Assembly (NCBI RefSeq): GCF_901827175.1
Contig: NZ_LR594662.1
Span: 3,286,001-3,350,000 of the forward strand
Source of the DNA: Variovorax sp. RA8
Lineage (GTDB): Bacteria > Pseudomonadota > Gammaproteobacteria > Burkholderiales > Burkholderiaceae_C
Direction of reading: 5' to 3'
DNA length: 64,000 bases
Shown piece after piece: positions 7,869 through 16,770 of this stretch. The notes under the pieces are model-generated. The model saw only the letters and a program-made list of their open reading frames with translations. It was not told where the DNA came from and ran no database searches. Made by a program: the position numbers and the translations under genes. Numbering within the stretch: the stretch's first letter is position 1; each line of letters opens with the position of its first letter.

Positions 7869-8669
7869 ATGCTGCGCGTGGCACTCATCGGTTGCGGCGC
7901 CATCGGCAGCTCGGTCATCGAGCTGCTGAAGGGCGATGCCGGGCTCGCGGTGGTGGCCGTGGTCGTCCCGGCCGACGGCCTGGCCGCGGCGCAGGCGGCG
8001 CTGCAGGCATTGGCGCCGGGCGTGCAGGTCGGGACCGGCGTGCCTGCGTCCGGCGTCGACCTGGTGGTCGAGACCGCCGGCCACGCGGCCATCGAGGAAC
8101 ACGTGCTGCCGGCGCTGCGGCGCGGCACGCCCTGCGTGGTCGCCTCGGTGGGCGCGCTGTCCGCGCAAGGCCTCGCGGAAAAGCTCGAGATCGCGGCCAT
8201 CACCGGCGGCACCCAGGTGCAGCTGATCGCCGGCGCCATCGGCGCCATCGATGCGCTGGCCGCGGCCCGCATCGGCGGGCTCGACAGCGTGCGCTACACC
8301 GGCCGCAAGCCGCCGCGCGCCTGGAAGGGCACGCCGGCGGAGCAGGGCCGCGACCTCGACGCGCTCACGGCCGAATGCGTGATCTTCGAAGGCAGCGCGC
8401 GCGAGGCCGCCGCCCTCTACCCCAAGAACGCCAACGTGGCGGCCACGGTGTCGCTCGCGGGACTGGGGCTGGACCGCACGCAGGTGCGCCTGGTGGCCGA
8501 CCCGGCCGTCAGCGAGAACGTGCACACGGTCGAGGCCGAGGGCGCCTTCGGCAGCTTCGAGCTGAGCATGCGCAACAAGCCGCTCGCGGCCAATCCCAAG
8601 ACATCCGCGCTCACTGTCTACAGCGCCGTTCGCGCCCTGCGCAACCGCGCCGCGGCCCTTGCCATCTGA
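7869..8669 (+). CDS. nadX: L-aspartate dehydrogenase
   Basis: A 266-residue aspartate dehydrogenase (NAD(P)+). The Rossmann motif GCGAIGSS is at 8-15; the C-terminal catalytic domain shows YPKNANVAATVSLAGLGLD, VADPAVSENVHTVEAEG with the catalytic His, and NPKTSALT, all strongly conserved in the family. The enzyme interconverts L-aspartate and oxaloacetate/iminoaspartate plus ammonia. In some bacteria NadX feeds NAD synthesis, but here no nadA or nadC is adjacent and the gene is embedded in a catabolic operon, 9 bases after the TPP enzyme. It may instead act on a pathway amino or oxo acid. Function on that alternative substrate is inference. Confidence 0.85.
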   Translation: MLRVALIGCGAIGSSVIELLKGDAGLAVVAVVVPADGLAAAQAALQALAPGVQVGTGVPASGVDLVVETAGHAAIEEHVLPALRRGTPCVVASVGALSAQGLAEKLEIAAITGGTQVQLIAGAIGAIDALAAARIGGLDSVRYTGRKPPRAWKGTPAEQGRDLDALTAECVIFEGSAREAAALYPKNANVAATVSLAGLGLDRTQVRLVADPAVSENVHTVEAEGAFGSFELSMRNKPLAANPKTSALTVYSAVRALRNRAAALAI

Positions 8670-8676
8670 AGAAGCC

Positions 8677-10152
8677 ATGATCTCTACCGAACTCCTCCCC
8701 ATCAACGTAGCCGGCGAATGGCGCCTGGGCGGCGGCGACGCCTACGAGAGCCTCTATCCCGCCACCGGCGAGCCCATCGCGCGCCTCAAGGCCGCCAGCC
8801 TGGCCGACGTCGAGGAGGCCATCGTGCGCGCTGACCAGGCCTTCCGCACCAGCGGCTGGGCGCAGAAGCTCCCGCACGAGCGCGCCGCGGTGCTGCACCG
8901 GGTGGCGCAGTTGATCCGCGAGGAGGCCGAGCCGCTGGCGCAGAAGCAGCGCCTGGACAACGGCAAGCCGATCAACGAGACGCGCGCGCTGGTCGCCAGC
9001 GCAGCCGGCACCTTCCAGTTCTTCGCTGCGGCGCTGGAGACGCTGGAGGAAACGATCACGCCCTCGCGCGGCCCCTTCGTGACGATGAGCGTGCACGAGC
9101 CCATGGGCGTGGTGGCCGCCATCACGCCGTGGAACTCGCCGATCGCGAGCGAGGCGCAGAAGCTGGCGCCGGCGCTGGCGGCTGGGAATGCGGTGATCGT
9201 CAAGCCGGCCGAGGTCACGCCGCTGATGGCGCTGGAACTGGCCCGCATCTGCGAGGCCGCCGGCGTGCCGAAGGGCATCGTGAGCGTGCTGCCGGGCAAG
9301 GGCTCGGTCATCGGCGATGCGATCACCAAGCACCCGCTGGTCAAGCGCGTGTCCTTCACCGGCGGCACCACCACCGGCAAGCACATCGCCCACATCGCGG
9401 CCGACAAGATGATGCCCGTGTCGCTGGAACTTGGCGGCAAGTCGCCCACCATGGTGCTGGAAGATGCAGACCTGGACCACGCGGTCAACGGCGTGCTCTA
9501 CGGCATCTTCAGCTCCTCGGGCGAATCGTGCATCGCGGGCTCGCGGCTCTTCGTGGCGCGCAGCATCTACGACGAGTTCGTCACACGCGTGGCCGAGGCG
9601 GCCGCGATGCTGCGGGTCGGCGACCCGGCCTCGGAGCGGACCCAGATGGGCCCGCTGATCACCGCGAAGCATCGCGAGAGCATCGAGCGCTACGTGGAGA
9701 TGGGCGTGTCCGAGGGTGGCCACATTCGCACCGGCGGCGTGCGCCCGCACGGCGCGGCTTTCGACAGCGGCTACTTCTACACGCCGACCATTCTCGAAGG
9801 CCTCACGAACAGCGCGCGCATCAGCCAGGAAGAAGTGTTCGGCCCGGTGCTGGTCGCCATGCCCTTCGACAACGAGGAACAACTGATCGCGCAGGCCAAC
9901 GACAGCGTCTACGCGCTGGCGGCGGGCGTGTGGAGCCGCGACTTCAAGCGCGCCTGGCGCCTCGGACGCGCGGTGCAGGCCGGCACGGTCTGGGTCAACA
10001 CCTACAAGCAGTTCTCGGTCTCCACGCCGTTCGGCGGCTGGCGCGACAGCGGCCTGGGCCGTGAGAAGGGACGCGAAGGCATCTTCCAGTACATGGAGCA
10101 GAAGAGCATGTACTGGGGGACCAACGAGCAGCCGCTGCCGTGGGCCAATTGA
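8677..10152 (+). CDS. Aldehyde dehydrogenase family protein
   Basis: A 491-residue NAD(P)+-dependent aldehyde dehydrogenase. Visible are PWNSP (oxyanion Asn about 153), the coenzyme motif FTGGTTTGK (227-235), the general base Glu251 in LELGGKSP, and nucleophile Cys285 in SSSGESCIAGSR. The C-terminal EEVFGPVL and PFGGWRDSGLGRE blocks are standard. ATG 8677 is chosen because it follows the nadX stop by 7 bases and gives the usual N-terminus; TTG 8659 would overlap nadX. It likely oxidises the aldehyde made by the TPP enzyme or a ring-cleavage product to the acid. Confidence 0.9.
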   Translation: MISTELLPINVAGEWRLGGGDAYESLYPATGEPIARLKAASLADVEEAIVRADQAFRTSGWAQKLPHERAAVLHRVAQLIREEAEPLAQKQRLDNGKPINETRALVASAAGTFQFFAAALETLEETITPSRGPFVTMSVHEPMGVVAAITPWNSPIASEAQKLAPALAAGNAVIVKPAEVTPLMALELARICEAAGVPKGIVSVLPGKGSVIGDAITKHPLVKRVSFTGGTTTGKHIAHIAADKMMPVSLELGGKSPTMVLEDADLDHAVNGVLYGIFSSSGESCIAGSRLFVARSIYDEFVTRVAEAAAMLRVGDPASERTQMGPLITAKHRESIERYVEMGVSEGGHIRTGGVRPHGAAFDSGYFYTPTILEGLTNSARISQEEVFGPVLVAMPFDNEEQLIAQANDSVYALAAGVWSRDFKRAWRLGRAVQAGTVWVNTYKQFSVSTPFGGWRDSGLGREKGREGIFQYMEQKSMYWGTNEQPLPWAN

Positions 10153-10165
10153 ACGGAGTCATGCA

Positions 10166-11137
10166 ATGAGCATTCTTGGAATCGACCAGATCACCTATGC
10201 GGCAGACGACCTGCCGACCTGCCGGCGCTTCTTCTCGGATTGGGGACTGGCGCTGAAGTCGGAGACCGCCGACGAGCTCATCTTCGAGTGCCTGAATGGC
10301 TGCCGCGTCGTGGTCGCCGCCATGGACAGGCCAGGCCTGCCGCCGGCGATGGAAGAGGGCCCGACCCTGCGTGAAGTGGTGTGGGGCGTCGAGAGCGACG
10401 CCGACCTCGCCCGTTACGCCGCGGCCATCGCCGATGAGCCCGGCTTCGTCGACGCAGAAGCCGAGGGCGCCCGCCGCATCGGCTGCACCGACCCGAACGG
10501 CCTTGCGGTGCGCCTGCAGGTCAGCCGCAAGCGCAGCATCGACCTCGAGTGCGGCGCGATGAACACCTGGAATGCCAAGCCCCGCATCAACCAGGCCGCG
10601 CCGGTCTACGAGCGCGCCACGCCGATTGAGGTGGGTCACGTGGTCTTCTTCGTCGCCGACGTGAAGGCCACCGCCGAGTTCTATGCGCACCGCTTCGGCT
10701 TCGTGGGATCCGACAGCTACCCCGACCGCGGCGCCTTCCTGCGCTGCGCGCCCGAGGGCGGGCACCACGACCTGTTCCTGCTGCAGCTGCCCTCGGGCAA
10801 ACGCGGGCTCAACCACGTGGCCTTCACCGTGCGCGACATCCACGAGGTCTTCGGCGGCGGGCTGCATTTCTCGCGTTGCGGCTGGGAAACCCAGCTGGGC
10901 CCGGGCCGGCACCCGATCTCCTCGGCCTACTTCTGGTACTTCAAGAACCCGGCCGGAGGCCTGATCGAGTACTACGCCGACGAGGACCAGCTCACGGCCG
11001 AGTGGCAGCCGCGCGAGTTCGAACCGGGCCCGACGGTGTTCGCCGAATGGGCGGTCGATGGCGGGCTCGACGGAAACACGCGCCGCCAGAAGAACGCCGA
11101 AGGCCCGCAGGGCAAGTTCCTCACCGAAAAGAAATGA
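10166..11137 (+). CDS. Two-domain VOC-superfamily protein (glyoxalase / extradiol dioxygenase-like)
   Basis: A 323-residue protein with two vicinal-oxygen-chelate modules. The first (1-130) begins ILGIDQITYAADDL and is degenerate at metal positions; the second (about 145-275) has GHVVFFVAD, LNHVAFTVRD and LIEYYADED, giving a His-His-Glu facial triad like extradiol dioxygenases (C2,3O/BphC type). This layout of an inactive N-domain and an active C-domain is the extradiol pattern. A ring-cleavage role beside the Rieske oxygenase and flavin monooxygenase is plausible; isomerase or lyase activity cannot be excluded. The stop overlaps the next Bug gene by ATGA. Confidence 0.82.
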   Translation: MSILGIDQITYAADDLPTCRRFFSDWGLALKSETADELIFECLNGCRVVVAAMDRPGLPPAMEEGPTLREVVWGVESDADLARYAAAIADEPGFVDAEAEGARRIGCTDPNGLAVRLQVSRKRSIDLECGAMNTWNAKPRINQAAPVYERATPIEVGHVVFFVADVKATAEFYAHRFGFVGSDSYPDRGAFLRCAPEGGHHDLFLLQLPSGKRGLNHVAFTVRDIHEVFGGGLHFSRCGWETQLGPGRHPISSAYFWYFKNPAGGLIEYYADEDQLTAEWQPREFEPGPTVFAEWAVDGGLDGNTRRQKNAEGPQGKFLTEKK

Positions 11138-12144
11138 CTTCGAAGACCATGCAACGACGTACCTCCCTGTTGTCCCTCGCCGGCGCCGCCTTGATGGCGA
11201 TGGCAGCAATCGCGCCCGTCCATGCGCAGAACGCCGTGGAGAAGCAGCTTTCGAGCGACCGCTTCACCATCGTCTCGCCGTTCCCGCCGGGCGGCCCGGT
11301 CGACACGCTGGCACGCGTGCTCTCCGAGGGCCTCGCCAAACGCTACGGGCAGGCCGCAGTGGTCGAGAACATGCCCGGCGCTGCCGGCAACATCGGCATC
11401 GACAAGGTCAAGCGCGCGAAGGGCGACGGCCACACGCTGCTGGTGGTGCCGGCCGGCAACCTGACCATCAACCCGACGCTGATGCCGAACTTCCCCTTCA
11501 ACATCGAGAAGGACTTCGTGCCCGTCACCATGCTGGCCAAGGCGCCCAATGTGCTGGTGGCCTCGCCCTCCGCCGGCATCAGGACCGCGAAGGACCTGGT
11601 CGCCCAGGCCAAGGCAAAGCCGGGCACCTTGTCCTATGCCTCGCCGGGCGTGGGCAGCGGCCTGCACCTGGCGGGCGAGCTCTTCAAGCAGCAGGCCGGC
11701 GTCGACCTGCTGCACGTGCCCTACAAGGGCACCGCGCCCGCGCTGAACGACGTGCTGGGCGGCGTGGTGCCGCTGATGTTCAGCAACCTGCCCGCCACGC
11801 TGCCCTTCATCAAGAACGGCAAGCTGGTCGCGCTGGCCGTGACCGAGGCCAAGCGCAGCCCTGCCGCGCCGGAGATCCCGACGCTGGCGGAGCAGGGCAT
11901 CCAGGGCGTGACCGTCACCTCCTGGTATGGCCTGCTTGCGCCCGCCGGCACGCCGCCGGCCGTGGCCGAGCAATTGGCCCAGGATGCCGCGCAGTTCCTG
12001 GCGCAGCCCGAGGTGCGCGAGCGCCTGAAGGCCCAGGGCATGACCGAAGCCACCATGAAGCCGGGTGAGTTCGCCGTCTACATGCGCGACGAGACCGCCA
12101 TGTGGGCCGGAATCATCAAGGCCCGCAACATCGTGGCCGAGTAA
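11134..12144 (+). CDS. Bug/TctC-family substrate-binding protein, second of the catabolic cluster
   Basis: A 336-residue periplasmic receptor. The signal peptide is MTSKTMQRRTSLLSLAGAAL followed by a hydrophobic stretch and an AHAQ-like cleavage site (PVHAQ). The mature region has FTIVSPFPPGGPVDTLAR, VVENMPGAAGN, GDGHTLLVV and HVPYKGTAPALNDVLGG. ATG 11134 overlaps the VOC stop (ATGA), so it is translationally coupled. Having a second Bug inside the same operon suggests two related substrates or import of a pathway intermediate. No membrane subunits are present. Confidence 0.87.
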   Translation: MTSKTMQRRTSLLSLAGAALMAMAAIAPVHAQNAVEKQLSSDRFTIVSPFPPGGPVDTLARVLSEGLAKRYGQAAVVENMPGAAGNIGIDKVKRAKGDGHTLLVVPAGNLTINPTLMPNFPFNIEKDFVPVTMLAKAPNVLVASPSAGIRTAKDLVAQAKAKPGTLSYASPGVGSGLHLAGELFKQQAGVDLLHVPYKGTAPALNDVLGGVVPLMFSNLPATLPFIKNGKLVALAVTEAKRSPAAPEIPTLAEQGIQGVTVTSWYGLLAPAGTPPAVAEQLAQDAAQFLAQPEVRERLKAQGMTEATMKPGEFAVYMRDETAMWAGIIKARNIVAE

Positions 12145-12167
12145 TGCAATAACGGACACAGACAAGC

Positions 12168-13313
12168 ATGAAAACCAGCCAATCCACCATCGGCATCGTC
12201 GGCGCGGGCATCGGCGGCCTGGCCGCGGCCATCGCCCTGCGGCGCGCGGGCCACGAGGTCGTCGTGTTCGAGCAGGCGAAGCAGTTCGCCCGTGTCGGTG
12301 CCGACATCAACCTCACGCCCAACGCGGTGCGCGCGCTCGACGGGCTGGGCGCCGGCGAGGCGGCGCGCGTGACCGCCGCGAAGCCCAGCCACCGCATCAG
12401 CCGCAGCTACGACACGGGCGAGGAGACCTCGCGCCTGGAAATGGCCGAGACCGCCGAGCACAAGTACGGCGCGCCGCAACTCACCATCCACCGCGCCGAC
12501 CTGCTGGCGGCGCTGGCCGAGATGTTCCCGGCCGATCGCGTGGCGCTCGGCAAGCGCGCCTCGGCGATCGAGGCCGACGCGGAGGGCGTGAGCCTGGCTT
12601 TCGAGGACGGCAGCAGCGCCCGCGTGGGTGCGCTGGTCGGGGCCGACGGCATCCATTCGGCCGTGCGCCGCGCCATGTTCGGCGCCGAGAGCCCGCGCTT
12701 CACCGGCATCGTCGCCTACCGCGCGGTGGTGCCGGCCGAGCGCGTCGCCAGCCTGCCCAACCTGGGCGCCTTCACCAAGTGGTGGGGGCCGAATCCGCAG
12801 AGCCAGATCGTCACCTTCCCGCTCAACCGCGGCAAGGACATCTTCATCTTTGCGACCACCCCGCAGGACAGCTGGCAGCTCGAATCCTGGACGGCGCCCG
12901 GCAGCGTGGACGAACTGCGCGAGCAGTACGTCGCCTACCACCCCGAGGCGCGCGCGCTGCTCGAGGCCTGCGACACCGTGCTCAAGACCGCGCTGTACGA
13001 ACGCGACCCGATGCCGGCCTGGGCCGCGGGCCGCATGGCGTTGCTGGGCGACGCGGCGCATCCGATGCTGCCCTTCATGGCGCAGGGTGCAGGCATGGCC
13101 ATCGAGGATGCGGTCGTGCTGGCCCGCCATCTCGAAGGCGTGGCGATGCGCGACATCGCCGGCGCGCTGCAGCGCTACGAGCGCGCGCGAATCGAGCGCA
13201 CGAGCCAGATCCAACTGGGCTCGCGCGGCAACAACTGGCTGCGCGAAGGCGGCAATGCGGACTGGGTCTACGGCTACGACGCCTGGGGCGTGCCGCTCGC
13301 CGCCGCTGCCTGA
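12168..13313 (+). CDS. FAD-dependent aromatic monooxygenase (salicylate / 6-hydroxynicotinate hydroxylase-like)
   Basis: A 381-residue class A flavoprotein monooxygenase. It has the dinucleotide motif GAGIGGLAAAIALRRAG (12-28), DG motif in GALVGADGIHSAVRR, and the GD motif LLGDAAHPMLPFMAQGAGMAIED. The C-terminal NADWVYGYDAWG and the internal KYGAPQLTIHRADL match what I recall of 6-hydroxynicotinate 3-monooxygenase (NicC) closely, which replaces a ring carboxylate by hydroxyl. Salicylate 1-hydroxylase is the other near relative. It likely performs decarboxylative hydroxylation of a carboxylated ring in this pathway; the ring type is unresolved. Confidence 0.85.
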   Translation: MKTSQSTIGIVGAGIGGLAAAIALRRAGHEVVVFEQAKQFARVGADINLTPNAVRALDGLGAGEAARVTAAKPSHRISRSYDTGEETSRLEMAETAEHKYGAPQLTIHRADLLAALAEMFPADRVALGKRASAIEADAEGVSLAFEDGSSARVGALVGADGIHSAVRRAMFGAESPRFTGIVAYRAVVPAERVASLPNLGAFTKWWGPNPQSQIVTFPLNRGKDIFIFATTPQDSWQLESWTAPGSVDELREQYVAYHPEARALLEACDTVLKTALYERDPMPAWAAGRMALLGDAAHPMLPFMAQGAGMAIEDAVVLARHLEGVAMRDIAGALQRYERARIERTSQIQLGSRGNNWLREGGNADWVYGYDAWGVPLAAAA

Positions 13314-13342
13314 CGAACCCAACCCTTCCCACGGAGGCCACG

Positions 13343-13564
13343 ATGCAACAAGACCGCTACCTGCAACCCCACCAGGCGCGCCAGCGCCCGGCAACCACCT
13401 ACGAAGACCTGCTCGGCGACGCGATCGAACGCGCCTTCGGCGACGGCGTCCACGACCTCGCCGGCCTGGTCGAACGGCTCAACGACAGCGGCCTGGCGAC
13501 GCCCGGCGGGCAGCGCTGGACCGAGGACCTGTACCGCCAGGAAATGGCGAAGCTCGGCGCTTGA
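13343..13564 (+). CDS. Small recombinase-like helix-turn-helix protein linked to the Rieske oxygenase
   Basis: A 73-residue protein starting at ATG 13343 with GGAGG 8 bases upstream. Most of it is a predicted two- or three-helix unit: YEDLLGDAIERAFGDGVHDLAGLVERLN, then ATPGGQRWTEDLYRQEMAKLG. The second part resembles the recombinase-type HTH of resolvase-like proteins. From memory, similar small proteins occur next to ring-hydroxylating oxygenase genes. It lies 13 bases before the oxygenase alpha subunit. Whether it binds DNA or is an oxygenase accessory is unknown. Confidence 0.7.
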   Translation: MQQDRYLQPHQARQRPATTYEDLLGDAIERAFGDGVHDLAGLVERLNDSGLATPGGQRWTEDLYRQEMAKLGA

Positions 13565-13577
13565 GGAGAACAGCACC

Positions 13578-14615
13578 ATGACCACGATTGCCATCCAACC
13601 CATCGCCCAAGACCCGGTGGACCAACTGCTCGAGATCGGCCTGAAGGATCTCTGGTACCCGATCTGCCCCTCCCATTTCATCGGCGAGAACCCCGTCTCG
13701 CTGCGCCGCCTGGGCCGCAAGCTCGCCCTCTGGCGCGACGGGGACGGCAAGCTGCATGCGCTGGAGGACCGCTGCCCGCACCGCGGCGCGCCGCTGTCGC
13801 AGGGCGTGATCCTGGGCGACCGCCTGTCCTGCCCGTATCACGGCGTCGAGGTGCGCCATGACGGCGTGGTGACGCGCGTGCCCGGTAGCCCGGGCTGCAA
13901 GCTCGAAGGCTCGCAGGCCACGCGGCACTTCCATGTCGAGGAGCGCGCCGGCGCGGTGTTCCTCTACAACTCGAAGGAATCGGTCGACGTACCGCCGCCG
14001 CTGGTGCTGCCCGAGCAGCTCTCGGACGATACGCAGTACGCGTCCTTCCTCTGCTACACCGAGTGGAAGGGCGACTACCGCTACGTGCTGGACAACGTGA
14101 TGGACCCGATGCACGGGACCTTCCTGCACAAGCAGTCGCACTCGATGGCAGAGGGCGAGTCGCAGGCGAAGTTCGGCATCCGCCCGACCGACCACGGCTT
14201 CGTTTTCGAGAAGGAAGGCCAGCGCAACGTGAACTTCGACTGGACCGAATGGGCCGACACCGGCATCCACTGGATGCGGCTGGAGATCCCGTACCCGCGC
14301 ACCGGCGGGCCTGGCGGCAACTTCATCATCGTCGGCGCCTTCGCGCCGATCTCCAAGGGCGTGACCGCGACCTTCTTCTGGCGCGTGCGCAAGCTGCCGC
14401 CCGGCTGGGAGCGCGACACCTGGCGCTTCCTCTACAAGAACCGCCTGGAAGCGCGCCACTGGCACGTGCTGGAGCAGGACCGCGTGATGCTGGAGGACAT
14501 GGAGCCCGACGCCAACCAGCACGAGAACCTGTACCAGCACGACCTGGGCATCGTGCGCCTGCGGCGCCACATGCGCAACCTGGCGCAGCAGCAGCTGGAG
14601 CAGGCCGCGGCCTGA
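13578..14615 (+). CDS. Rieske non-haem iron ring-hydroxylating oxygenase, catalytic subunit
   Basis: A 345-residue oxygenase of the single-component VanA/phthalate dioxygenase (class IA) type. The Rieske 2Fe-2S site is C66-P-H68 (RCPHRGAPLSQG) and C85-x2-H88 (SCPYHGVEV). The mononuclear iron site is in YRYVLDNVMDPMHGTFLHK (two His plus Asp in the downstream EQDRVMLEDM region). Electron transfer would come from the FMN/2Fe-2S reductase encoded 32 bases downstream. It is the oxygen-activating step of the cluster: dihydroxylation or O/N-dealkylation of an aromatic acid. No beta subunit gene is present, consistent with the class. Confidence 0.92.
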   Translation: MTTIAIQPIAQDPVDQLLEIGLKDLWYPICPSHFIGENPVSLRRLGRKLALWRDGDGKLHALEDRCPHRGAPLSQGVILGDRLSCPYHGVEVRHDGVVTRVPGSPGCKLEGSQATRHFHVEERAGAVFLYNSKESVDVPPPLVLPEQLSDDTQYASFLCYTEWKGDYRYVLDNVMDPMHGTFLHKQSHSMAEGESQAKFGIRPTDHGFVFEKEGQRNVNFDWTEWADTGIHWMRLEIPYPRTGGPGGNFIIVGAFAPISKGVTATFFWRVRKLPPGWERDTWRFLYKNRLEARHWHVLEQDRVMLEDMEPDANQHENLYQHDLGIVRLRRHMRNLAQQQLEQAAA

Positions 14616-14647
14616 CGTCTTCAACGGTTCTCTCGAGGTCCACGCCC

Positions 14648-15619
14648 ATGTCTTCCCCCACGCTCAACGCTCTGGTGCATACCATGCGCTACGAGGCCGA
14701 GGGCATCGTCAGCGTCGAGTTCCGCCCGGCTTCGCCCGAGGTGGACTTCCCCGCCTTCGAAGCCGGCTCGCACATCGACCTGCACCTGCCCAACGGCCTG
14801 GTGCGCAGCTACTCGCTGTGCAACCCGGCCAGCGACCGCCAGCGCTACGTGGTCGGCGTGGCCAACGACCGCAAGAGCCGCGGCGGCTCGCGCTACGTGC
14901 ACCAGCAGCTGCGCGTGGGCATGACGCTGCCGATCTCGGCGCCGCGCAACAACTTCCACCTGGAGGAGGGCGCGGAGCGCTCGGTGCTGGTGGCCGGCGG
15001 CATCGGCGTGACGCCCATCTGGTGCATGCTGCAGCGCCTGGTCGCCATCGGCAAGCCGGTGGAGATGATCTACTGCGCGCGCACGCGCAAGGAAGCCGCC
15101 TTCTGCGACGCGATGGAGGCGCTGGCGCGCGAGAACAAGGTTGCGCTGACCTGGCATTTCGATGCCGACAAGGGCGCGCCGCCCGACCTCGCCACGCTGC
15201 TGGCCGGCAAGAGCGCGGGCAGCCATTTCTACTGCTGCGGCCCGGCGCCCATGCTGGATGCCTTCGAGAAGACCTGCGAGCAGCTGGGCTACGCGCATGC
15301 GCACATCGAGCGCTTCTCGGCCGCGCATGTCGAGGCACCCAGCGCGACCGAGACCTATGTCGTCGAATGCGCCAGGAGCGGCAAGAGCGTGGAGGTGCCG
15401 CCGGGCAAGTCCATCCTCGACAGCCTGATCGACGCCGGCCTCAATCCGGACCACAGCTGCAAGGAAGGCGTTTGCGGTGCCTGCGAGACGAAGGTCATTT
15501 CGGCCGGCGAGATCGAGCACCGCGACGGCATCCTCACCAAGGCCGAACAGGCCGCGAACAAGACCATGTTCATCTGTGTCTCGCAGTGCAAGCGTGGCCC
15601 GCTGGTGCTGGACATCTAG
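14648..15619 (+). CDS. VanB/phthalate dioxygenase reductase-type FMN and 2Fe-2S oxidoreductase
   Basis: A 323-residue NADH-dependent reductase. Domain order is flavin-binding (RSYSLCNP, about 58-65), nucleotide-binding (VAGGIGVTPIWCML, about 117-130; FYCCGPAPML), and a C-terminal plant-type ferredoxin (CKEGVCGACETK, then a final Cys in FICVSQCKRG). This order is that of class IA reductases, and it follows the Rieske gene as vanB follows vanA. It transfers hydride-derived electrons from NADH through FMN and 2Fe-2S to the oxygenase. Confidence 0.93.
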   Translation: MSSPTLNALVHTMRYEAEGIVSVEFRPASPEVDFPAFEAGSHIDLHLPNGLVRSYSLCNPASDRQRYVVGVANDRKSRGGSRYVHQQLRVGMTLPISAPRNNFHLEEGAERSVLVAGGIGVTPIWCMLQRLVAIGKPVEMIYCARTRKEAAFCDAMEALARENKVALTWHFDADKGAPPDLATLLAGKSAGSHFYCCGPAPMLDAFEKTCEQLGYAHAHIERFSAAHVEAPSATETYVVECARSGKSVEVPPGKSILDSLIDAGLNPDHSCKEGVCGACETKVISAGEIEHRDGILTKAEQAANKTMFICVSQCKRGPLVLDI

Positions 15620-15648
15620 TTTTCCAACTCCCTTCTCCCAACAATCAA

Positions 15649-16755
15649 ATGAAGAAATCCCTTGTGGCCGTGGCCGCATGCGCGGCTGCGGCCGGCGCCT
15701 GCGCGCAATCCTCCTCCGTGCAGCTCTTTGGTGTCGTCGATGCCGCCGTCACCTACACCACCGGTTCGGGCTACGGCTCCTCCAGCAAATGGCAGCTGAC
15801 CAACAGCGGCAACAGCTTCAGCCGGCTGGGTTTTCGCGGCAGTGAAGACCTCGGCGGCGGCCTCGCCGCCAGCTTCTGGTTGGAGGCCGGCCTGCAGAAC
15901 GACAACGGCACCGGCTTCAACTCGAACACCAACAACCAGTCCAGCGGCGCGGGCGTTCCCGGCGTGCTGAGCTTCAACCGGCGCTCGACCGTGAGCTTCT
16001 CCGGCGGCTTCGGCGAGCTGCGGCTGGGCCGCGACTACACGCCGACCTTCTGGAACACCGCGCTCTACGATCCCTTCGGCACCGGCGGCGGCATCGGGGC
16101 CAACCAGCTCTACTTCTCGGGCCTCGGCGGCCTCACGGCGCCGACGGGCACGCGCGCCTCGAACAGCATCGGCTACTTCCTGCCGCCCAACCTGGGTGGC
16201 TTCTACGGGCAGGTGATGTACGCCATGGGCGAGAACGACAACCGCTCCGTGCTGCCGGGCACGCTGATCTCGAACCGCGACGACGGCGACTACGCGGGGA
16301 TCCGCGTGGGCTATCTCAGCGGCCCGTTCAACGTGACGCTCGCCACCGGCAAGACGCGCTATGCGACGGGCGACCTGCGCGTGTCGAACATCGGCGCTTC
16401 CTACGTCTTCGAGTCGCTGATGAGCCTCAAGCTGATGGGCGAGATCTACAGCGAATCGCTGGGCGCGGTGGACGGCAAGGGCGCGCTGCTGGGCTTCAGC
16501 CTGCCGGTGGGCGTGGGCGAGATCAAGGGCTCGTACGCGCGCTACAAGCGCGAACCGGCGGGCAACGTGCCGGAGCCCACGACCTCGAAACTCGCGCTGG
16601 GCTATGTCTACAACCTGTCGAAGCGCACGGCGCTGTATGGCACCCTGGCTTATCTGCGCAACCGCAATGGCGCGACGCAGGCGCTTGCAGGTTCGACCAC
16701 GGCGCCCAACCGCGCCTCCAGGGGCACGGAGTTCGGCATTCGCCACGCCTTCTAG
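15649..16755 (+). CDS. Gram-negative trimeric porin (Burkholderiales type)
   Basis: A 368-residue outer-membrane porin. The signal peptide MKKSLVAVAACAAAAGACAQ precedes SSSVQLFGVVDAAVTY, the first beta strand of Burkholderiales general porins. LGFRGSEDLGGGLAASFWLE and the alternating amphipathic strands follow, and the protein ends GTEFGIRHAF with a terminal Phe required for outer-membrane assembly. It ends the catabolic cluster in the same direction, 29 bases after the reductase gene, so it probably lets the aromatic substrate through the outer membrane. Its stop lies 15 bases from the convergent GAF gene. Confidence 0.92.
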   Translation: MKKSLVAVAACAAAAGACAQSSSVQLFGVVDAAVTYTTGSGYGSSSKWQLTNSGNSFSRLGFRGSEDLGGGLAASFWLEAGLQNDNGTGFNSNTNNQSSGAGVPGVLSFNRRSTVSFSGGFGELRLGRDYTPTFWNTALYDPFGTGGGIGANQLYFSGLGGLTAPTGTRASNSIGYFLPPNLGGFYGQVMYAMGENDNRSVLPGTLISNRDDGDYAGIRVGYLSGPFNVTLATGKTRYATGDLRVSNIGASYVFESLMSLKLMGEIYSESLGAVDGKGALLGFSLPVGVGEIKGSYARYKREPAGNVPEPTTSKLALGYVYNLSKRTALYGTLAYLRNRNGATQALAGSTTAPNRASRGTEFGIRHAF

Positions 16756-16770
16756 CGCCGCATCGCGCGT

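Noticed and set aside
5922..8705. 927-aa open frame antisense to the TPP enzyme, aspartate dehydrogenase and SDR genes
   Set aside because: Composition is low-complexity Arg/Ala/Gly/His as expected from the complement of high-GC coding DNA; the sense strand has clear enzyme motifs.
14818..15648. Long 5' extension of the porin frame
   Set aside because: It overlaps the reductase in another frame and is low-complexity; the signal peptide begins at 15649.
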